Below are positions 7,697 to 17,500 of a stretch of DNA of 64,000 nucleotides, in pieces. Source of the DNA: Pseudomonas reactans (GTDB taxonomy: Bacteria; Pseudomonadota; Gammaproteobacteria; Pseudomonadales; Pseudomonadaceae). The translations under genes were made by a program, and so were the position numbers. The stretch lies in the NCBI RefSeq assembly GCF_013385825.1, contig NZ_JACAPG010000003.1, forward strand, positions 79,481-143,480, read 5' to 3'. Numbering within the stretch: the stretch's first letter is position 1; each line of letters begins with the position of its first letter. The notes below the pieces were generated by a model. It saw only the letters and a program-made list of their open reading frames with translations. It was not told the DNA's origin and ran no database searches.

Positions 7697-8772
7697 TGTA
7701 CGTAGCCGTCAAAGGTGGCGAACAGGCCATCGACAATGCCCACCGCCTGCTGGCGAAAAAGCGCCGGGGCGATACCGCGATTCCTGAACTGAGCGTGAGG
7801 CAAATCCGCGAGCAACTGCCCCTGGCCGTGGCGCGGGTGATGACCGAAGGTTCGCTGTTCGACGAAGAACTCGCCGCGCTGGCGATCAAGCAAGCGGCGG
7901 GGGACCTGGTGGAAGCGATCTTCCTATTGCGCGCCTACCGCACCACGCTGCCGCGCTTCAGCCCGAGCCTGCCGATCGACACTGCGCAGATGTCGTTGAG
8001 CCGACGCTTGTCCGCCACGTTCAAGGACGTGCCCGGCGGTCAACTGCTTGGCCCGACCTTCGATTACACCCACCGCCTGCTGGATTTTTCGCTGCTGGCC
8101 GAAGGTGAATACCCTGGCCCGCAAACCACCCCCGAAGCCCGCATCGAAGCCTGCCCACGGGTGCTCGGCCTGCTCGCCAAAGAAGGCCTGATCAAGACCG
8201 AAACCGACGACAACGCCAGCGTCGCCGACATCACCCGCGACCCGCTGGAATACCCGGCCAGCCGCGCCGAACGCCTGCAAGCCCTGGCTCGTGGCGATGA
8301 AGGTTTCCTGTTGGCGCTCGGCTACTCGACCCAGCGTGGCTACGGCCGCAACCACCCGTTTGCCGGCGAGATTCGCATCGGCGACGTCGAGGTGTGGATC
8401 GACCCGGAAGAACTGGGTTTTCCCATCTGCCTGGGCAGCATCGAAGTCACCGAGTGCGAGATGGTCAACCAGTTCGTCGGCTCGGCTACCGAGTTGGCGC
8501 AGTTCACCCGTGGCTACGGCCTGGCCTTTGGATATGCCGAGCGCAAGGCCATGGGCATGGCATTGGTCGACCGCTCGCTGCGCGCCGGGGAATACAACGA
8601 AGAGATCGTCTCGCCGGCCCAGCGTGAAGAGTTCGTACTGGCCCACTGCGACAACGTCGAGGCGGCCGGTTTTGTGTCGCACCTCAAATTACCGCACTAC
8701 GTGGACTTCCAGTCCGAACTGGAACTGATCCGCAAGCTGCGCCAACCGGCCGAGGGCCCGAGCCATGAATGA
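7696..8772 (+). CDS. phnI: C-P lyase core complex subunit PhnI (nucleosidase-type)
   Basis: PhnI is the subunit known to have nucleosidase activity and to be central in displacing adenine from ATP with the phosphonate. The 358-residue protein matches the family in length and in motifs MYVAVKGGEQAI, FDYTHRLLDFS and the GYSTQRGYGRNHPF segment near 215. The ATG overlaps the phnH stop and the end overlaps the phnJ start by 8 bases. A small basic cluster at residues 24-28 (KKRRG) is typical. It is cytoplasmic and part of PhnGHIJ. Confidence 0.95.
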   Translation: MYVAVKGGEQAIDNAHRLLAKKRRGDTAIPELSVRQIREQLPLAVARVMTEGSLFDEELAALAIKQAAGDLVEAIFLLRAYRTTLPRFSPSLPIDTAQMSLSRRLSATFKDVPGGQLLGPTFDYTHRLLDFSLLAEGEYPGPQTTPEARIEACPRVLGLLAKEGLIKTETDDNASVADITRDPLEYPASRAERLQALARGDEGFLLALGYSTQRGYGRNHPFAGEIRIGDVEVWIDPEELGFPICLGSIEVTECEMVNQFVGSATELAQFTRGYGLAFGYAERKAMGMALVDRSLRAGEYNEEIVSPAQREEFVLAHCDNVEAAGFVSHLKLPHYVDFQSELELIRKLRQPAEGPSHE

Positions 8773-9607
8773 CGTCGCCTACAACTTCGCCTACCTCGAC
8801 GAACAGACCAAACGCATGATCCGCCGCGCCTTGCTCAAGGCCGTGGCGATCCCGGGTTACCAGGTGCCGTTCGGCGGCCGCGAGATGCCATTGCCTTACG
8901 GCTGGGGCACCGGCGGCATGCAATTGACCGCCGCGATCCTCGGCGCGGAGGACGTGCTCAAAGTCATCGACCAGGGCGCGGATGACACCACCAACGCCGT
9001 GTCGATCCGCCGCTTTTTTGCGCGCACCGCTGGTGTCGCCACCACCGAAGCCACGCCGGACGCGACGGTGATCCAGACCCGTCACCGCATCCCGGAAACG
9101 CCGTTGCAGGCCGACCAGATCATGGTCTACCAGGTGCCGATCCCCGAACCGCTGCGCTTTATTGAACCGTCGGAAACCGAGACTCGCACCATGCACGCCC
9201 TGAATGATTACGGGGTGATGCACGTGAAGCTTTACGAAGACATTGCCACCTTCGGCCATATCGCCACCAGCTACGCCTACCCGGTGATGGTCGACGAGCG
9301 CTACGTGATGGACCCATCGCCAATCCCCAAATTCGACAACCCGAAACTCGACATGAGCCCGGCGCTGATGCTGTTCGGCGCCGGTCGCGAAAAGCGCTTG
9401 TACGCGGTGCCGCCCTACACCCAGGTCACCAGCCTCGACTTTGAAGACCACCCCTTCGACGTGCAGAAGTGGGAGCACAACTGCGCCATCTGCGGCAGCC
9501 ATGAATCGTTCCTCGATGAGCTGATTCTCGACGACGCGGGCACCCAGCGTTTTGTGTGTTCCGACACCTGGTATTGCGCGCAACGCGTCAAGGAGAACAA
9601 CCAGTGA
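8765..9607 (+). CDS. phnJ: C-P lyase, radical SAM subunit PhnJ
   Basis: PhnJ breaks the carbon-phosphorus bond of ribose 1-alkylphosphonate 5-phosphate, releasing the alkane and a cyclic ribose phosphate. The 280-residue protein has the unusual C-terminal radical-SAM cluster motif CX2CX21C, with cysteines at 240, 243 and 265, and a further Cys at 271 that corresponds to the catalytic thiyl-forming cysteine described in E. coli. The GGREMPLPYGWGTGG segment near residue 38 is also characteristic. All key residues are present, so the enzyme is probably functional. It overlaps both neighbours. Confidence 0.97.
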   Translation: MNDVAYNFAYLDEQTKRMIRRALLKAVAIPGYQVPFGGREMPLPYGWGTGGMQLTAAILGAEDVLKVIDQGADDTTNAVSIRRFFARTAGVATTEATPDATVIQTRHRIPETPLQADQIMVYQVPIPEPLRFIEPSETETRTMHALNDYGVMHVKLYEDIATFGHIATSYAYPVMVDERYVMDPSPIPKFDNPKLDMSPALMLFGAGREKRLYAVPPYTQVTSLDFEDHPFDVQKWEHNCAICGSHESFLDELILDDAGTQRFVCSDTWYCAQRVKENNQ

Positions 9608-10377
9608 GCCAGCCGTTATTGCAAGTGCGTGACCTGTCCCTTTTGTACGGCCCGGAGAAGGGCTGCCAGGGCGTGAGCTTCGATCTTTACCCCGGCGAAG
9701 TGCTGGGCATTGTCGGCGAGTCCGGCTCGGGTAAATCCACCTTGCTCTCGCTGTTGAGCGGGCGTCTGCCGCCGCAAGCGGGGAGCATCGGCTACCGCAG
9801 CAAGGACGGCGAATGGCTGGATTTGTACAGCGCCAGCGAAGCCGAGCGCCGTACGTTGCTGCGTACCGAATGGGGCTTTGTCGAACAAAACCCTCGCGAC
9901 GGTTTGCGCATGGGCGTGTCAGCCGGCGCCAACATTGGCGAGCGCCTGATGGCCCAGGGCGTGCGCAATTACGCGCAACTGCGCGGTGCCGGTCTCGATT
10001 GGTTGAGCCAGGTGGAAATCGACCCGCAACGTATCGATGACTTGCCGCGCACCTTCTCCGGCGGCATGCAGCAGCGCCTGCAAATCGCCCGCAACCTCGT
10101 CTCCAGCCCGCGCCTCGTGTTCATGGACGAACCCACCGGCGGCCTGGATGTGTCGGTGCAAGCGCGCCTGCTCGACTTGCTGCGCAGCCTGGTTCGCGAG
10201 CTGGATTTGGCCGTGGTGATCGTCACCCACGACTTGGCTGTCGCACGCCTGTTGGCCGACCGCCTGATGGTGATGCGTCGCTCCCGCGTGGTGGAAACCG
10301 GGCTCACCGACCAGATCCTCGACGATCCACAGCACCCTTACTCTCAACTGCTGGTGTCTTCGGTATTGCAGCCATGA
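9604..10377 (+). CDS. phnK: C-P lyase ABC-type ATPase subunit PhnK
   Basis: PhnK is an ABC-type ATPase that docks on the PhnGHIJ core instead of on a membrane permease. The GTG at 9604 overlaps the phnJ stop; an open extension further upstream lies inside phnJ and is unlikely to be used. The 257-residue protein has Walker A GESGSGKS near residue 39, the signature FSGGMQQR near 153, Walker B RLVFMDEP and a D-loop GLDVSVQ, with the switch histidine in IVTHD. It resembles oligopeptide-type ATPases, which explains possible misannotation. Confidence 0.93.
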   Translation: MSQPLLQVRDLSLLYGPEKGCQGVSFDLYPGEVLGIVGESGSGKSTLLSLLSGRLPPQAGSIGYRSKDGEWLDLYSASEAERRTLLRTEWGFVEQNPRDGLRMGVSAGANIGERLMAQGVRNYAQLRGAGLDWLSQVEIDPQRIDDLPRTFSGGMQQRLQIARNLVSSPRLVFMDEPTGGLDVSVQARLLDLLRSLVRELDLAVVIVTHDLAVARLLADRLMVMRRSRVVETGLTDQILDDPQHPYSQLLVSSVLQP

Positions 10378-11096
10378 CAAATGCCTTGATCGAGGTCCGT
10401 GACCTCTCGAAAACCTTCACGTTGCATCAGCAACATGGCGTGGTGCTTAACGTGCTGCGCGGCGTCGAGTTCAGCGTGCAGGGCGGCGAATGCCTGGTGC
10501 TGCATGGCCAGTCCGGCGCGGGTAAAAGCACCTTGCTGCGCACCTTGTACGGTAACTATTTGCCGGCGGATGGCAGCATTCGTGTGCAGCATGCGGGCGA
10601 GTGGCTGGAGTTGGTCGGCGCCGAGCCGCGTGACATCTTGCAGGTGCGTCAGCAAACCCTCGGCTACGTCAGCCAATTCCTGCGGGTAATCCCCCGCGTG
10701 GCGTGCCTGGACGTGGTGATGGAGCCGGCGTTGGCCCGTGGCTGGTCCAAGGCCAATGCACAGTCGCGTGCCGAACACCTGCTGACCCGCCTGAATATCC
10801 CGCAACGCCTGTGGCAACTGGCGCCCGGCACCTTCTCCGGCGGCGAGCAGCAGCGCGTCAACATTGCCCGCGGCTTCATGGTCGATTGGCCGGTGATGCT
10901 GCTGGATGAGCCCACCGCGTCCCTGGACGACAACAACCGCCAGGTGGTGCTGGAGCTGATGAACGAAGCCAAGGCCGCCGGCGCGGCGCTGATCGGCATC
11001 TTCCACGACCGCGCCGCCCGTGAAGCGGTTGCCGACCGCCATTTCGACATGACCCCCACGCCTGTTGCCCAAGAGGAATACGCCCATGCCCGCTGA
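10374..11096 (+). CDS. phnL: C-P lyase ABC-type ATPase subunit PhnL
   Basis: PhnL is the second ABC-type ATPase of the C-P lyase system and is required for phosphonate attachment to ribose. The 240-residue protein shows Walker A GQSGAGKS near 46, signature FSGGEQQR, Walker B PVMLLDEP and the switch histidine in GIFHD. The start ATGA overlaps the phnK stop by 4 bases, and the end overlaps phnM by 11 bases. No permease partner is encoded nearby, which fits a cytosolic role. Confidence 0.93.
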   Translation: MTNALIEVRDLSKTFTLHQQHGVVLNVLRGVEFSVQGGECLVLHGQSGAGKSTLLRTLYGNYLPADGSIRVQHAGEWLELVGAEPRDILQVRQQTLGYVSQFLRVIPRVACLDVVMEPALARGWSKANAQSRAEHLLTRLNIPQRLWQLAPGTFSGGEQQRVNIARGFMVDWPVMLLDEPTASLDDNNRQVVLELMNEAKAAGAALIGIFHDRAAREAVADRHFDMTPTPVAQEEYAHAR

Positions 11097-12231
11097 ACAG
11101 ATCCTCAGTAATGCCCAGATTGTCACGGCTGATCGCATGTTCCTCGGTTCGGTGGTGCTGCGCGACGGCAAGATCGTCGACCTCGCTGAAGGGCGCAGCC
11201 TGTTGCCCCAGGCCCAGGACCTGGGCGGTGATTTCCTGTTGCCGGGCCTGGTGGAGCTGCACACCGACAACCTGGAAAAACACATGACCCCGCGCCCCGG
11301 CGTGGACTGGCCGTCGACCTCGGCCGTGCTCAGCCACGACGCGCAGATCATCGCCGCGGGCATCACCACGGTGTTCGACGCCGTCTCCATCGGCGACGTA
11401 AATCCCAAGGGCAACCGCATGAAGAAGCTGCCGGCGATGCTCGATGCCATCGCCCAGGCGGAAGGCGCCGGGTTGACCCGCGCCGAGCACCACCTGCACC
11501 TGCGCTGCGAGCTGTGCCACCCGGACACCCTCAGTGTGTTCCGCGACCTGGTGGAAAACCCGCTGGTGAAACTGGTGTCGGTAATGGACCATTCGCCGGG
11601 CCAGCGCCAGTTCGTGCTCGAATCCAAGTACCGTGAGTACTACATGGGCAAATACCACCTGAACGACGAAACCATGGACGCGTTCATCGTGCTGCAAAAG
11701 GCCAACTCCCTGGCGTACAGCGACCGCTACCGCGCGGCGATCGTCGAGCATTGCCTGGCGCGCGGCCTGTCGGTGGCCAGCCACGACGACGCGACCCTGG
11801 CCCATGTGCAAGAGTCGGCGCGCTACGGCATGACCATCGCCGAATTCCCCACCACCCTGGAAGCGGCGAAGGGCTGCCAGGCGCTGGACATGAAAGTGTT
11901 GATGGGCGCGCCGAACGTGGTGCGCGGTGGGTCGCACTCGGGTAATGTGGCCGCCGCTGGCCTGGCGGCCGAGGGATTGCTGGATATACTTTCCAGCGAC
12001 TATTACCCGGCCAGTCTGTTGCAGGCGGCCTTTGTGCTGGCCGACCAGCAGGACGGCGGCGACCTGTCGCGGGCGGTCAAGATGATCAGCTTGGCACCGG
12101 CAAAAGCCGCGGGCCTGAGCGATCGCGGCGAAATCGCCATTGGCCTGCGCGCGGACCTGGTCCAGGCCCGCAGCCGCGAAGGGCTGCCGGTGGTGCAACA
12201 AGTATGGCGACAAGCGAAGAGGGTGTTTTGA
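11086..12231 (+). CDS. phnM: Alpha-D-ribose 1-alkylphosphonate 5-triphosphate diphosphatase
   Basis: PhnM removes pyrophosphate from ribose 1-phosphonate 5-triphosphate before PhnJ acts. The 381-residue amidohydrolase-fold protein has the metal-site segment [10 protein letters not shown] near residue 59, a [10 protein letters not shown] motif, SHDD near 225 and a C-terminal GRADLV-like GLRADLV. I chose the ATG at 11086 because AAGAGGA lies eight bases ahead and the product then begins [13 protein letters not shown] as in relatives. The start lies inside phnL; the stop overlaps phnN (TGATG). Confidence 0.94.
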   Translation: MPAEQILSNAQIVTADRMFLGSVVLRDGKIVDLAEGRSLLPQAQDLGGDFLLPGLVELHTDNLEKHMTPRPGVDWPSTSAVLSHDAQIIAAGITTVFDAVSIGDVNPKGNRMKKLPAMLDAIAQAEGAGLTRAEHHLHLRCELCHPDTLSVFRDLVENPLVKLVSVMDHSPGQRQFVLESKYREYYMGKYHLNDETMDAFIVLQKANSLAYSDRYRAAIVEHCLARGLSVASHDDATLAHVQESARYGMTIAEFPTTLEAAKGCQALDMKVLMGAPNVVRGGSHSGNVAAAGLAAEGLLDILSSDYYPASLLQAAFVLADQQDGGDLSRAVKMISLAPAKAAGLSDRGEIAIGLRADLVQARSREGLPVVQQVWRQAKRVF

Positions 12232-12803
12232 TGGCAGGCAGGTTGATCTATCTCATCGGGCCCTCCGGCTCGGGCAAGGACAGCCTGCTGGATGCCGCAC
12301 GCCCACGGTTGGCCGAGCGCGGTTGCCGCATCGTGCGCCGCGTTATCACCCGCTCGGCGGAAGCGGTGGGCGAGGCCGCGCAAGGGGTCAGCCCGGAACA
12401 GTTCGCCGCGCTGCAGGCCGAGGGCGCCTTTGCCCTCAGCTGGCAGGCGAATGGCTTGTCCTACGGCATTCCCAAGGCGATCGACGAGTGGCTGGCGGCG
12501 GGGGACGACGTGCTGGTCAACGGCTCCCGCGCGCATTTGGCACAGACCCGCGAGCGTTATCCGACGTCGCTGGTGTTGCTGTTGACGGTAGATCAGGCGG
12601 TATTGCGCCAGCGTTTGATCGCACGTGGACGTGAGGCCCTGGCTGACATCGAGGAGCGCCTGGCACGCAATGCACGGTTCACTGCCGAATTGATCGCTGG
12701 CAATGGCGCGGGATTGTTCGTGCTGGATAATTCCGGACCGTTGGAGCACACGGTCGAGCGCCTGCTGTGCTGCCTCGACCACGGACACTCGGCATGCGCC
12801 TGA
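12231..12803 (+). CDS. phnN: Ribose 1,5-bisphosphate phosphokinase
   Basis: PhnN phosphorylates ribose 1,5-bisphosphate to PRPP, returning the sugar of the C-P lyase pathway to nucleotide synthesis. The 190-residue protein is P-loop guanylate-kinase-like: GPSGSGKDS near residue 10, RRVITR near 38, and the SYGIP segment. The ATG at 12231 overlaps the phnM stop. The extension to 12204 in the same frame lies inside phnM and is not needed. The end overlaps phnP by 10 bases. Confidence 0.92.
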   Translation: MAGRLIYLIGPSGSGKDSLLDAARPRLAERGCRIVRRVITRSAEAVGEAAQGVSPEQFAALQAEGAFALSWQANGLSYGIPKAIDEWLAAGDDVLVNGSRAHLAQTRERYPTSLVLLLTVDQAVLRQRLIARGREALADIEERLARNARFTAELIAGNGAGLFVLDNSGPLEHTVERLLCCLDHGHSACA

Positions 12804-13543
12804 CGCTGCTTGGCACTGGTGACGCGCGGCAAGTCCCGGTGTACGGCTGCGAATGCCCCGCGTGCGGTCTGGCGCGCAGCGACGAAAGCCTGCGCCGTCG
12901 CCCGTGCAGTGCGTTGATCGAATGCGGCGACCAGCGCTGGTTGATCGACAGCGGCTTGCCCGACCTCACCGAACGCTTCCCGCCGCGCAGCTTCAACGGG
13001 ATTTTCCAGACCCACTATCACGCTGATCATGCCCAGGGTCTGCTGCACTTGCGCTGGGGGCAGGGGCTGGTGATTCCGGTGCATGGCCCGGCGGATCCGG
13101 AGGGTTTGTCCGACTTGTACAAGCATCCGGGCATCCTCGATTTCAGCCAGCCTTTTGCCGAGTTTGAAACACGCCAATTTGCCGAATTGAGCGTCACGGC
13201 GTTGCCGTTGCAGCATTCCAAACTGACCCTGGGTTACCTGCTGGAAGGCGAAGGACGGCGCATCGCCTACCTCACCGACACGGTCGGCCTGCCGCCTGCG
13301 ACCCTGGCATGGCTGCAACGCGAACCGCTGGACGTGTTGGTGCTGGATTGCTCCATGCCGCCGCAGCCGCAAGCGCCGCGTAATCACAATGACCTGACGC
13401 TGGCGCTGCAGAGCATTGAGGATACCGGTGCGCAACTGGGGGTGTTGACCCATGTGGGGCATACGCTGGATGCGTGGTTGCTGGAGCATCGGCGCGAATT
13501 GCCACGGCATGTCACGGTCGGCTGGGATGGCCGGATTATCTGA
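12794..13543 (+). CDS. phnP: Phosphoribosyl 1,2-cyclic phosphate phosphodiesterase
   Basis: PhnP opens the 5-phosphoribosyl 1,2-cyclic phosphate released by PhnJ to ribose 1,5-bisphosphate. The 249-residue protein is a metallo-beta-lactamase-fold enzyme with the metal motif HYHADHAQG near residue 75, LTDTVG and HVGHT later. It also has the cysteine-rich structural zinc site typical of PhnP (CECPAC and a further Cys in RRRPC). MRLTLLGTGDA at 12794 is the family start. It is the last gene of the operon; phnO, the acetyltransferase found in enteric operons, is absent. Confidence 0.94.
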   Translation: MRLTLLGTGDARQVPVYGCECPACGLARSDESLRRRPCSALIECGDQRWLIDSGLPDLTERFPPRSFNGIFQTHYHADHAQGLLHLRWGQGLVIPVHGPADPEGLSDLYKHPGILDFSQPFAEFETRQFAELSVTALPLQHSKLTLGYLLEGEGRRIAYLTDTVGLPPATLAWLQREPLDVLVLDCSMPPQPQAPRNHNDLTLALQSIEDTGAQLGVLTHVGHTLDAWLLEHRRELPRHVTVGWDGRII

Positions 13544-13565
13544 ACGCCTACGGTTGCACAGAACG

Positions 13566-14447
13566 CTACGTCCTCAATAACCCCTCAACGTATTCGATAA
13601 ATGCCTTGGCCTTGGCACTCGGCATTCGCCCCGTCGGCAATACCGCCCACAGGTCCTTTGGCGGGAGCTCCCAATCGGTCAATACGGGCTTCACCTCACC
13701 CCTGGCCAATTCCGGCGAGAACATCCATTCGGACGTCATCGCCAGGCCGTGGTGGGCGAGCACACCTGCGCGCAAGCCTTCGGAAGAGGTGACACGCAAG
13801 CGTCCTTGAGCGGCGATGGTGTGTTCGTGGAGGCCTTGTTTGAAGGGCCAGAGCGGGCTTTCCCCGAGGCTGTAGATCACCGCCTGGTGGTTGAGGATAT
13901 CCGCCGGGCTTTGTGGCTCGCCGAAACGTTCGAAGTAGGTCGGTGTACCGAACACCCGGCACGGACTTTGGCCAAGCCGGCGAGCAGTGAGGCCAGAATC
14001 ACTCAGGTTGCCGATACGCAGGGCGACGTCGATGCCGTCTTCAACCAGGTTCAGGAGTCGGTCGTCGAGCAACACGTCGATGTTCAGGCCTGGATGTTGG
14101 TCCAGGAAGGGGCCCAGGTTAGGAATGATCCGCATGCGGGAGAACGTCACGCCGGCGCTGACCCGCAGGTTGCCCGTCAATCCGGCACCGGCACCGCGGG
14201 CGGCCTCGTCGGCTGCGTTGGCTTCATCGATAGCCCGCTTGGCCCGTTCGAAGTACACCAGGCCCGCCTCGGTGGGGGTCAGGCCCCGTGTGGAGCGCAT
14301 CACCAGTCGCACGGCAAGACGCGCCTCCAGTTGCGCAATGCTCTTGGACACGGCGGGCTGGCCGATGCCCAGGCGTTTGGCGGCTGCGGAGAACGAGCCG
14401 GTTTCGACGACGTGGACGAAGGTTTCCATGGCACTGAGGCGGTCCAT
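13566..14447 (-). CDS. LysR-family transcriptional regulator
   Basis: A 293-residue regulator with an N-terminal LysR helix-turn-helix (FSAAAKRLGIGQPAVSKSIAQLE, residues about 18-40) and a substrate-binding domain that includes NPGP-like PNLGPFLDQHPGL and VALRIGNLSDSGL. The ATG at 14447 follows an AGGAACA ribosome-binding site; the longer frame adds 20 unlikely residues. It belongs to the CrgA/DsdC-like LysR group common in Pseudomonas. The gene is convergent with phnP, so it is not in the phn operon. The gene it controls is not evident: the gene divergent to it is the hicA toxin. Confidence 0.88.
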   Translation of the reverse strand: MDRLSAMETFVHVVETGSFSAAAKRLGIGQPAVSKSIAQLEARLAVRLVMRSTRGLTPTEAGLVYFERAKRAIDEANAADEAARGAGAGLTGNLRVSAGVTFSRMRIIPNLGPFLDQHPGLNIDVLLDDRLLNLVEDGIDVALRIGNLSDSGLTARRLGQSPCRVFGTPTYFERFGEPQSPADILNHQAVIYSLGESPLWPFKQGLHEHTIAAQGRLRVTSSEGLRAGVLAHHGLAMTSEWMFSPELARGEVKPVLTDWELPPKDLWAVLPTGRMPSAKAKAFIEYVEGLLRT

Positions 14448-14638
14448 CGGGTGTTCCTGTCTGGCTTGGCGGGGTTCAAGCCTAAGACGGTGACCCGGAT
14501 GTGTCATGCGTTTCCAGTGTCGAACGGGTGGGTTTTCAATATCCAGTAAAACAGCCGTCAGTCAGGCTCGCGTATTTTGTGCTTGAGTAAAGATAACTCT
14601 AGGGTTACTTTTATTCAGGCCAAGCCAAGGAGGCTCGG

Positions 14639-14827
14639 GTGCAAAGCAGGTTATTGATCAAGGAACTGCAAGAGGCGGGTTGGGTGCTGGATCGGGTCAC
14701 GGGCAGTCATCATATTTTTACCCACCGCTATAGCCCGTACACCATCCCTGTGCCGCATCCCAAGAAGGACCTGCCGCTGGGCACCGTCAGAAGCATCAGG
14801 AAACGCGCCGGCTTGTTTCAGTTTTAA
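14639..14827 (+). CDS. hicA: HicA-type toxin (mRNA interferase)
   Basis: A 62-residue protein with the double-stranded-RNA-binding-like HicA fold. The catalytic histidine context GSHHIFTH (His-24) and the C-terminal DLPLGTVRSIRKRAGL are intact. HicA toxins cleave mRNA and are blocked by HicB. Translation starts at GTG 14639, six bases behind a strong AAGGAGG at 14627. hicB follows after 11 bases, as expected for a toxin-first type II pair. Confidence 0.9.
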   Translation: MQSRLLIKELQEAGWVLDRVTGSHHIFTHRYSPYTIPVPHPKKDLPLGTVRSIRKRAGLFQF

Positions 14828-14838
14828 GGAGAACATTC

Positions 14839-15243
14839 ATGCAATACCCAATCTGTATCGAATGGGGCGATGACTTCACCGCCACCGGTATCCAGATCCC
14901 CGATATCCCAGGCGCAGTCACCGCCGGGGACAGTTTTGAAGAAGCCTACAACGCCGCTGTGGAAGTCGCGCACATCATGCTGCAAGAGATTGCCGCAGAA
15001 GGCGGGCCGATTCCGATGCCGACGTCGGTGGCCAACCATCACGCGCATGAAGACTACGCCGGCATGGGCTGGGGGATGTTGGAGCTGGACATCTCGCCCT
15101 ATCTGGGCAAGACCGAGAAGGTCAATGTGACCTTGCCCGGTTATGTCATTCAGCGCATCGACCGGTATGTGCGTGAGCACAAGGTCAAGAGCCGCTCCTC
15201 CTTCCTGGCGGATGCTGCGCTGGAGAAGCTGGTGCGGTCCTGA
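14839..15243 (+). CDS. hicB: HicB-type antitoxin with ribbon-helix-helix domain
   Basis: A 134-residue antitoxin. The N-terminal half is the degenerate RNase H-like HicB domain (WGDDFTATGIQIPDIPG, then AGDSFEEAYNAAVE). The C-terminal 35 residues (KVNVTLPGYVIQRIDRYV followed by KSRSSFLADAALEKL) look like a ribbon-helix-helix DNA-binding domain, so the protein can both neutralise HicA and repress the hicAB promoter. TAAGGAG precedes the ATG. The 266 bases downstream show no further gene. Confidence 0.9.
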   Translation: MQYPICIEWGDDFTATGIQIPDIPGAVTAGDSFEEAYNAAVEVAHIMLQEIAAEGGPIPMPTSVANHHAHEDYAGMGWGMLELDISPYLGKTEKVNVTLPGYVIQRIDRYVREHKVKSRSSFLADAALEKLVRS

Positions 15244-15509
15244 GGAAGCGTAAAAGGATGTGTTCTGACCGTTGGGAAAACCGCGTAGTTGAGCGAGAGG
15301 TGCTGTTTTAGATTTTGTTTTTCTTTCGTCAAAACAACGCGATGCCGCCCGGGCCTTTGTGTTGTCGAGTGTTTCAATTACAAAGGAATTCCGGTTGTAT
15401 CGCCTCGTGTTTCAGGGCGTTTGGGTGTTTCGGCTGGTATTGACCTTGCCTGCTGACATCGCCATCCGACCAGGCGTCCGCGAAAAAAAACCAGCCTTCA
15501 ACCCATCCC

Positions 15510-16706
15510 TCAAGCAGTGGCAACCGTGGCCTGACGTGAAGCACCCAGGAACCGCAGCAGCGCGATCAACGGGAACGCGCTGCCCACCAGCATCACGCCC
15601 AGCCAGCCGCCGTGTTCATACACGCTGCTGGCAATCGCCGAGCCGAAGGCGCCGCCGATGAAAATGCTGGTCATGTACAGCGCGTTCAGGCGGCTGCGGC
15701 TGTTGGCGTCGAGCGCGTAGATGGCGCGTTGGCCCAGCACCATATTCATCTGCACGCAGAAGTCCAGGACCACGCCGGTCACGGCCAGGCCAATCACGCT
15801 GTACAACGGGTGCACGAAGGCCGGCAGGAAGCTCAACGCCGCAAACAGCATGGCCAACAACGATGCGCGGTGGGTATGGCCGGCATCGGCCAGGCGCCCG
15901 GCGATGGGTGCGGCGATGGCACCCAGGGCGCCAACCAGGGCAAACAGCGCGATCTCGCTTTGGCTCAGGCCGTGGTTGCGCGCCAGTTCCAGTGGGGCAG
16001 CGGTCCAGAACAGGCTAAAGGTGGCGAACATGCAACCCTGATAGAACGCCCGTTGACGCAACACTGGTTGCTCACGCAGCAAGGTACCGAGGGAGCGCAG
16101 CAACTGGCCATAGGTGGCACTGTGGTCGGGCTGGCGCTTGGGAATGGTGATCAGCAACACCACGCTGATGAATGCCATCAACGCCGCCGCCGCCATGAAC
16201 ATTGCGCGCCAGCCGAAGTGGTCCGCCACCACGCTCGACACGGGCCGTGCCAACAGGATGCCGAGCAACAGGCCGCCCATGATGCTGCCGACCACGCGGC
16301 CACGGGACTCGGCGGGTGCCAGGTGCGCGGCCAGCGGGATCAGGATCTGCACCGACACCGAACTGAAACCGATCAGCAGCGATACCAACAGGAACAGATT
16401 CGGCTGCTCGGTAAACGCCGCACCCAACAAGCTTGCGATGGCCAGTACGGTGGTGGCGATCATCAGCTTGCGGTTTTCCAGCAGGTCACCCAGTGGCACC
16501 AGGAAAAACAGGCCCAGGGCGTAGCCGATCTGCGTCAAGGAGACGATCAGGCTGGCCATCGCAGGCGTGAGGCCGATGTCCGGCGCGATCAGCTCGATGA
16601 TTGGTTGTGCATAGTAGATATTGGCAACGATGGCGCCGCAGCAAAACGCAAACAGCATCACCATGCTCCGGGTCATGGTGGTTGTAGCGTGGGACGTAGC
16701 GTTCAT
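15510..16706 (-). CDS. Major facilitator superfamily transporter
   Basis: A 398-residue membrane protein with about twelve hydrophobic segments. It carries an MFS loop motif (PLGDLLENRK) after the second segment and a related one (GRLADAGHTHR) in the second half. It resembles the YgaY/AraJ-like drug-efflux or sugar-efflux subfamily; the substrate is unknown. The N-terminus is unusually Thr/Ala-rich before the first membrane span, typical of these Pseudomonas proteins. It stands alone, with a 170-base region upstream shared with the next gene. Confidence 0.88.
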   Translation of the reverse strand: MNATSHATTTMTRSMVMLFAFCCGAIVANIYYAQPIIELIAPDIGLTPAMASLIVSLTQIGYALGLFFLVPLGDLLENRKLMIATTVLAIASLLGAAFTEQPNLFLLVSLLIGFSSVSVQILIPLAAHLAPAESRGRVVGSIMGGLLLGILLARPVSSVVADHFGWRAMFMAAAALMAFISVVLLITIPKRQPDHSATYGQLLRSLGTLLREQPVLRQRAFYQGCMFATFSLFWTAAPLELARNHGLSQSEIALFALVGALGAIAAPIAGRLADAGHTHRASLLAMLFAALSFLPAFVHPLYSVIGLAVTGVVLDFCVQMNMVLGQRAIYALDANSRSRLNALYMTSIFIGGAFGSAIASSVYEHGGWLGVMLVGSAFPLIALLRFLGASRQATVATA

Positions 16707-16877
16707 GGTGTTCTCATAAATGCGAAGGAAAGTGGGGCGAGCCTAAAGACAACACCGTAGCCCGGGTAGGCCGCTGGCAGTGATAACACTCATGCCCGGT
16801 AATGATGAGTGAATCGTTAACTTTCTGCGCGAAGGGTAATGATACATTCAGAAACAACTGCCGAAACAGGAAATCCC

Positions 16878-17492
16878 ATGAAGATCACGTTGAACAAGAT
16901 GCTCCTGGCTTCCACCCTGGCCGCTGCGATGGCCGTAGGCCTGGCCCAGGCGGCCGAGGCTCCCCGCGTGGGCGTACGCGGCGCCATTACCGCGATGGAA
17001 GGCGATGCGATGCACGTCAAGGTCAACAGCGGCGAAGACGTCATCGTGCACCTGACCCCAAGCACTCAAGTGCGCGCGGTCACCCTGGCCAAGATCGATG
17101 AGATCAAGCCGGGCAGCTACATCGGCTCCGCCGCCATGCCCAACGCCGATGGCACCCTGACCGCGCTGGAAGTGCACGTCTTCCCTCCGGCCATGGCTGG
17201 CACGGGCGACGGGCATCGCGCGTTCGATCTGAAAGAAGGCAGCAGCATGACCAATGGCACCGTTGGCGACCTGGTGGTGAGTAACGGGCGCACCTTGACC
17301 GTGAAGTACAAAGGCGGCGAACAGAAAATCGTGGTGCCGGAGGATGTGCCGATCGTCAACCTGGAACCGGGGGATCGCAGTTTGCTCAAGGCGGGGGTGA
17401 AGGTGGTGTTATTTGCGGCGCAGGGGGCGGATGGGACCGTCACTGCCCAAGCGATTTCGGCGGGTAAGGATGGCGTGACCCCGCCGATGTAA
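16878..17492 (+). CDS. Exported protein, DUF5666-like
   Basis: A 204-residue precursor with a signal peptide (MKITLNKMLLASTL, cleavage near residue 26 after AQAAEA). The mature part is two beta-rich repeats: each holds a GxITAMEGD or LVVSNGRTLTVKY segment followed by Ile-Val/His-Leu and a valine-rich strand, which suggests small OB-like domains as in DUF5666 proteins. The function is not known. I chose the ATG at 16878 because AGGAAA precedes it and the signal peptide begins there. A REPIN follows directly. Confidence 0.75.
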   Translation: MKITLNKMLLASTLAAAMAVGLAQAAEAPRVGVRGAITAMEGDAMHVKVNSGEDVIVHLTPSTQVRAVTLAKIDEIKPGSYIGSAAMPNADGTLTALEVHVFPPAMAGTGDGHRAFDLKEGSSMTNGTVGDLVVSNGRTLTVKYKGGEQKIVVPEDVPIVNLEPGDRSLLKAGVKVVLFAAQGADGTVTAQAISAGKDGVTPPM

Positions 17493-17500
17493 CGCAAAAA

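Noticed and set aside
3128..13543. Search for phnO or a second phnE in the operon
   Set aside because: No acetyltransferase-like or second permease frame exists between phnC and phnP; every interval is accounted for.
15612..16760. 382-codon open frame antisense to the MFS gene
   Set aside because: Low-complexity His/Gln/Arg-rich product, no start signal; the MFS frame has clear membrane spans and motifs.
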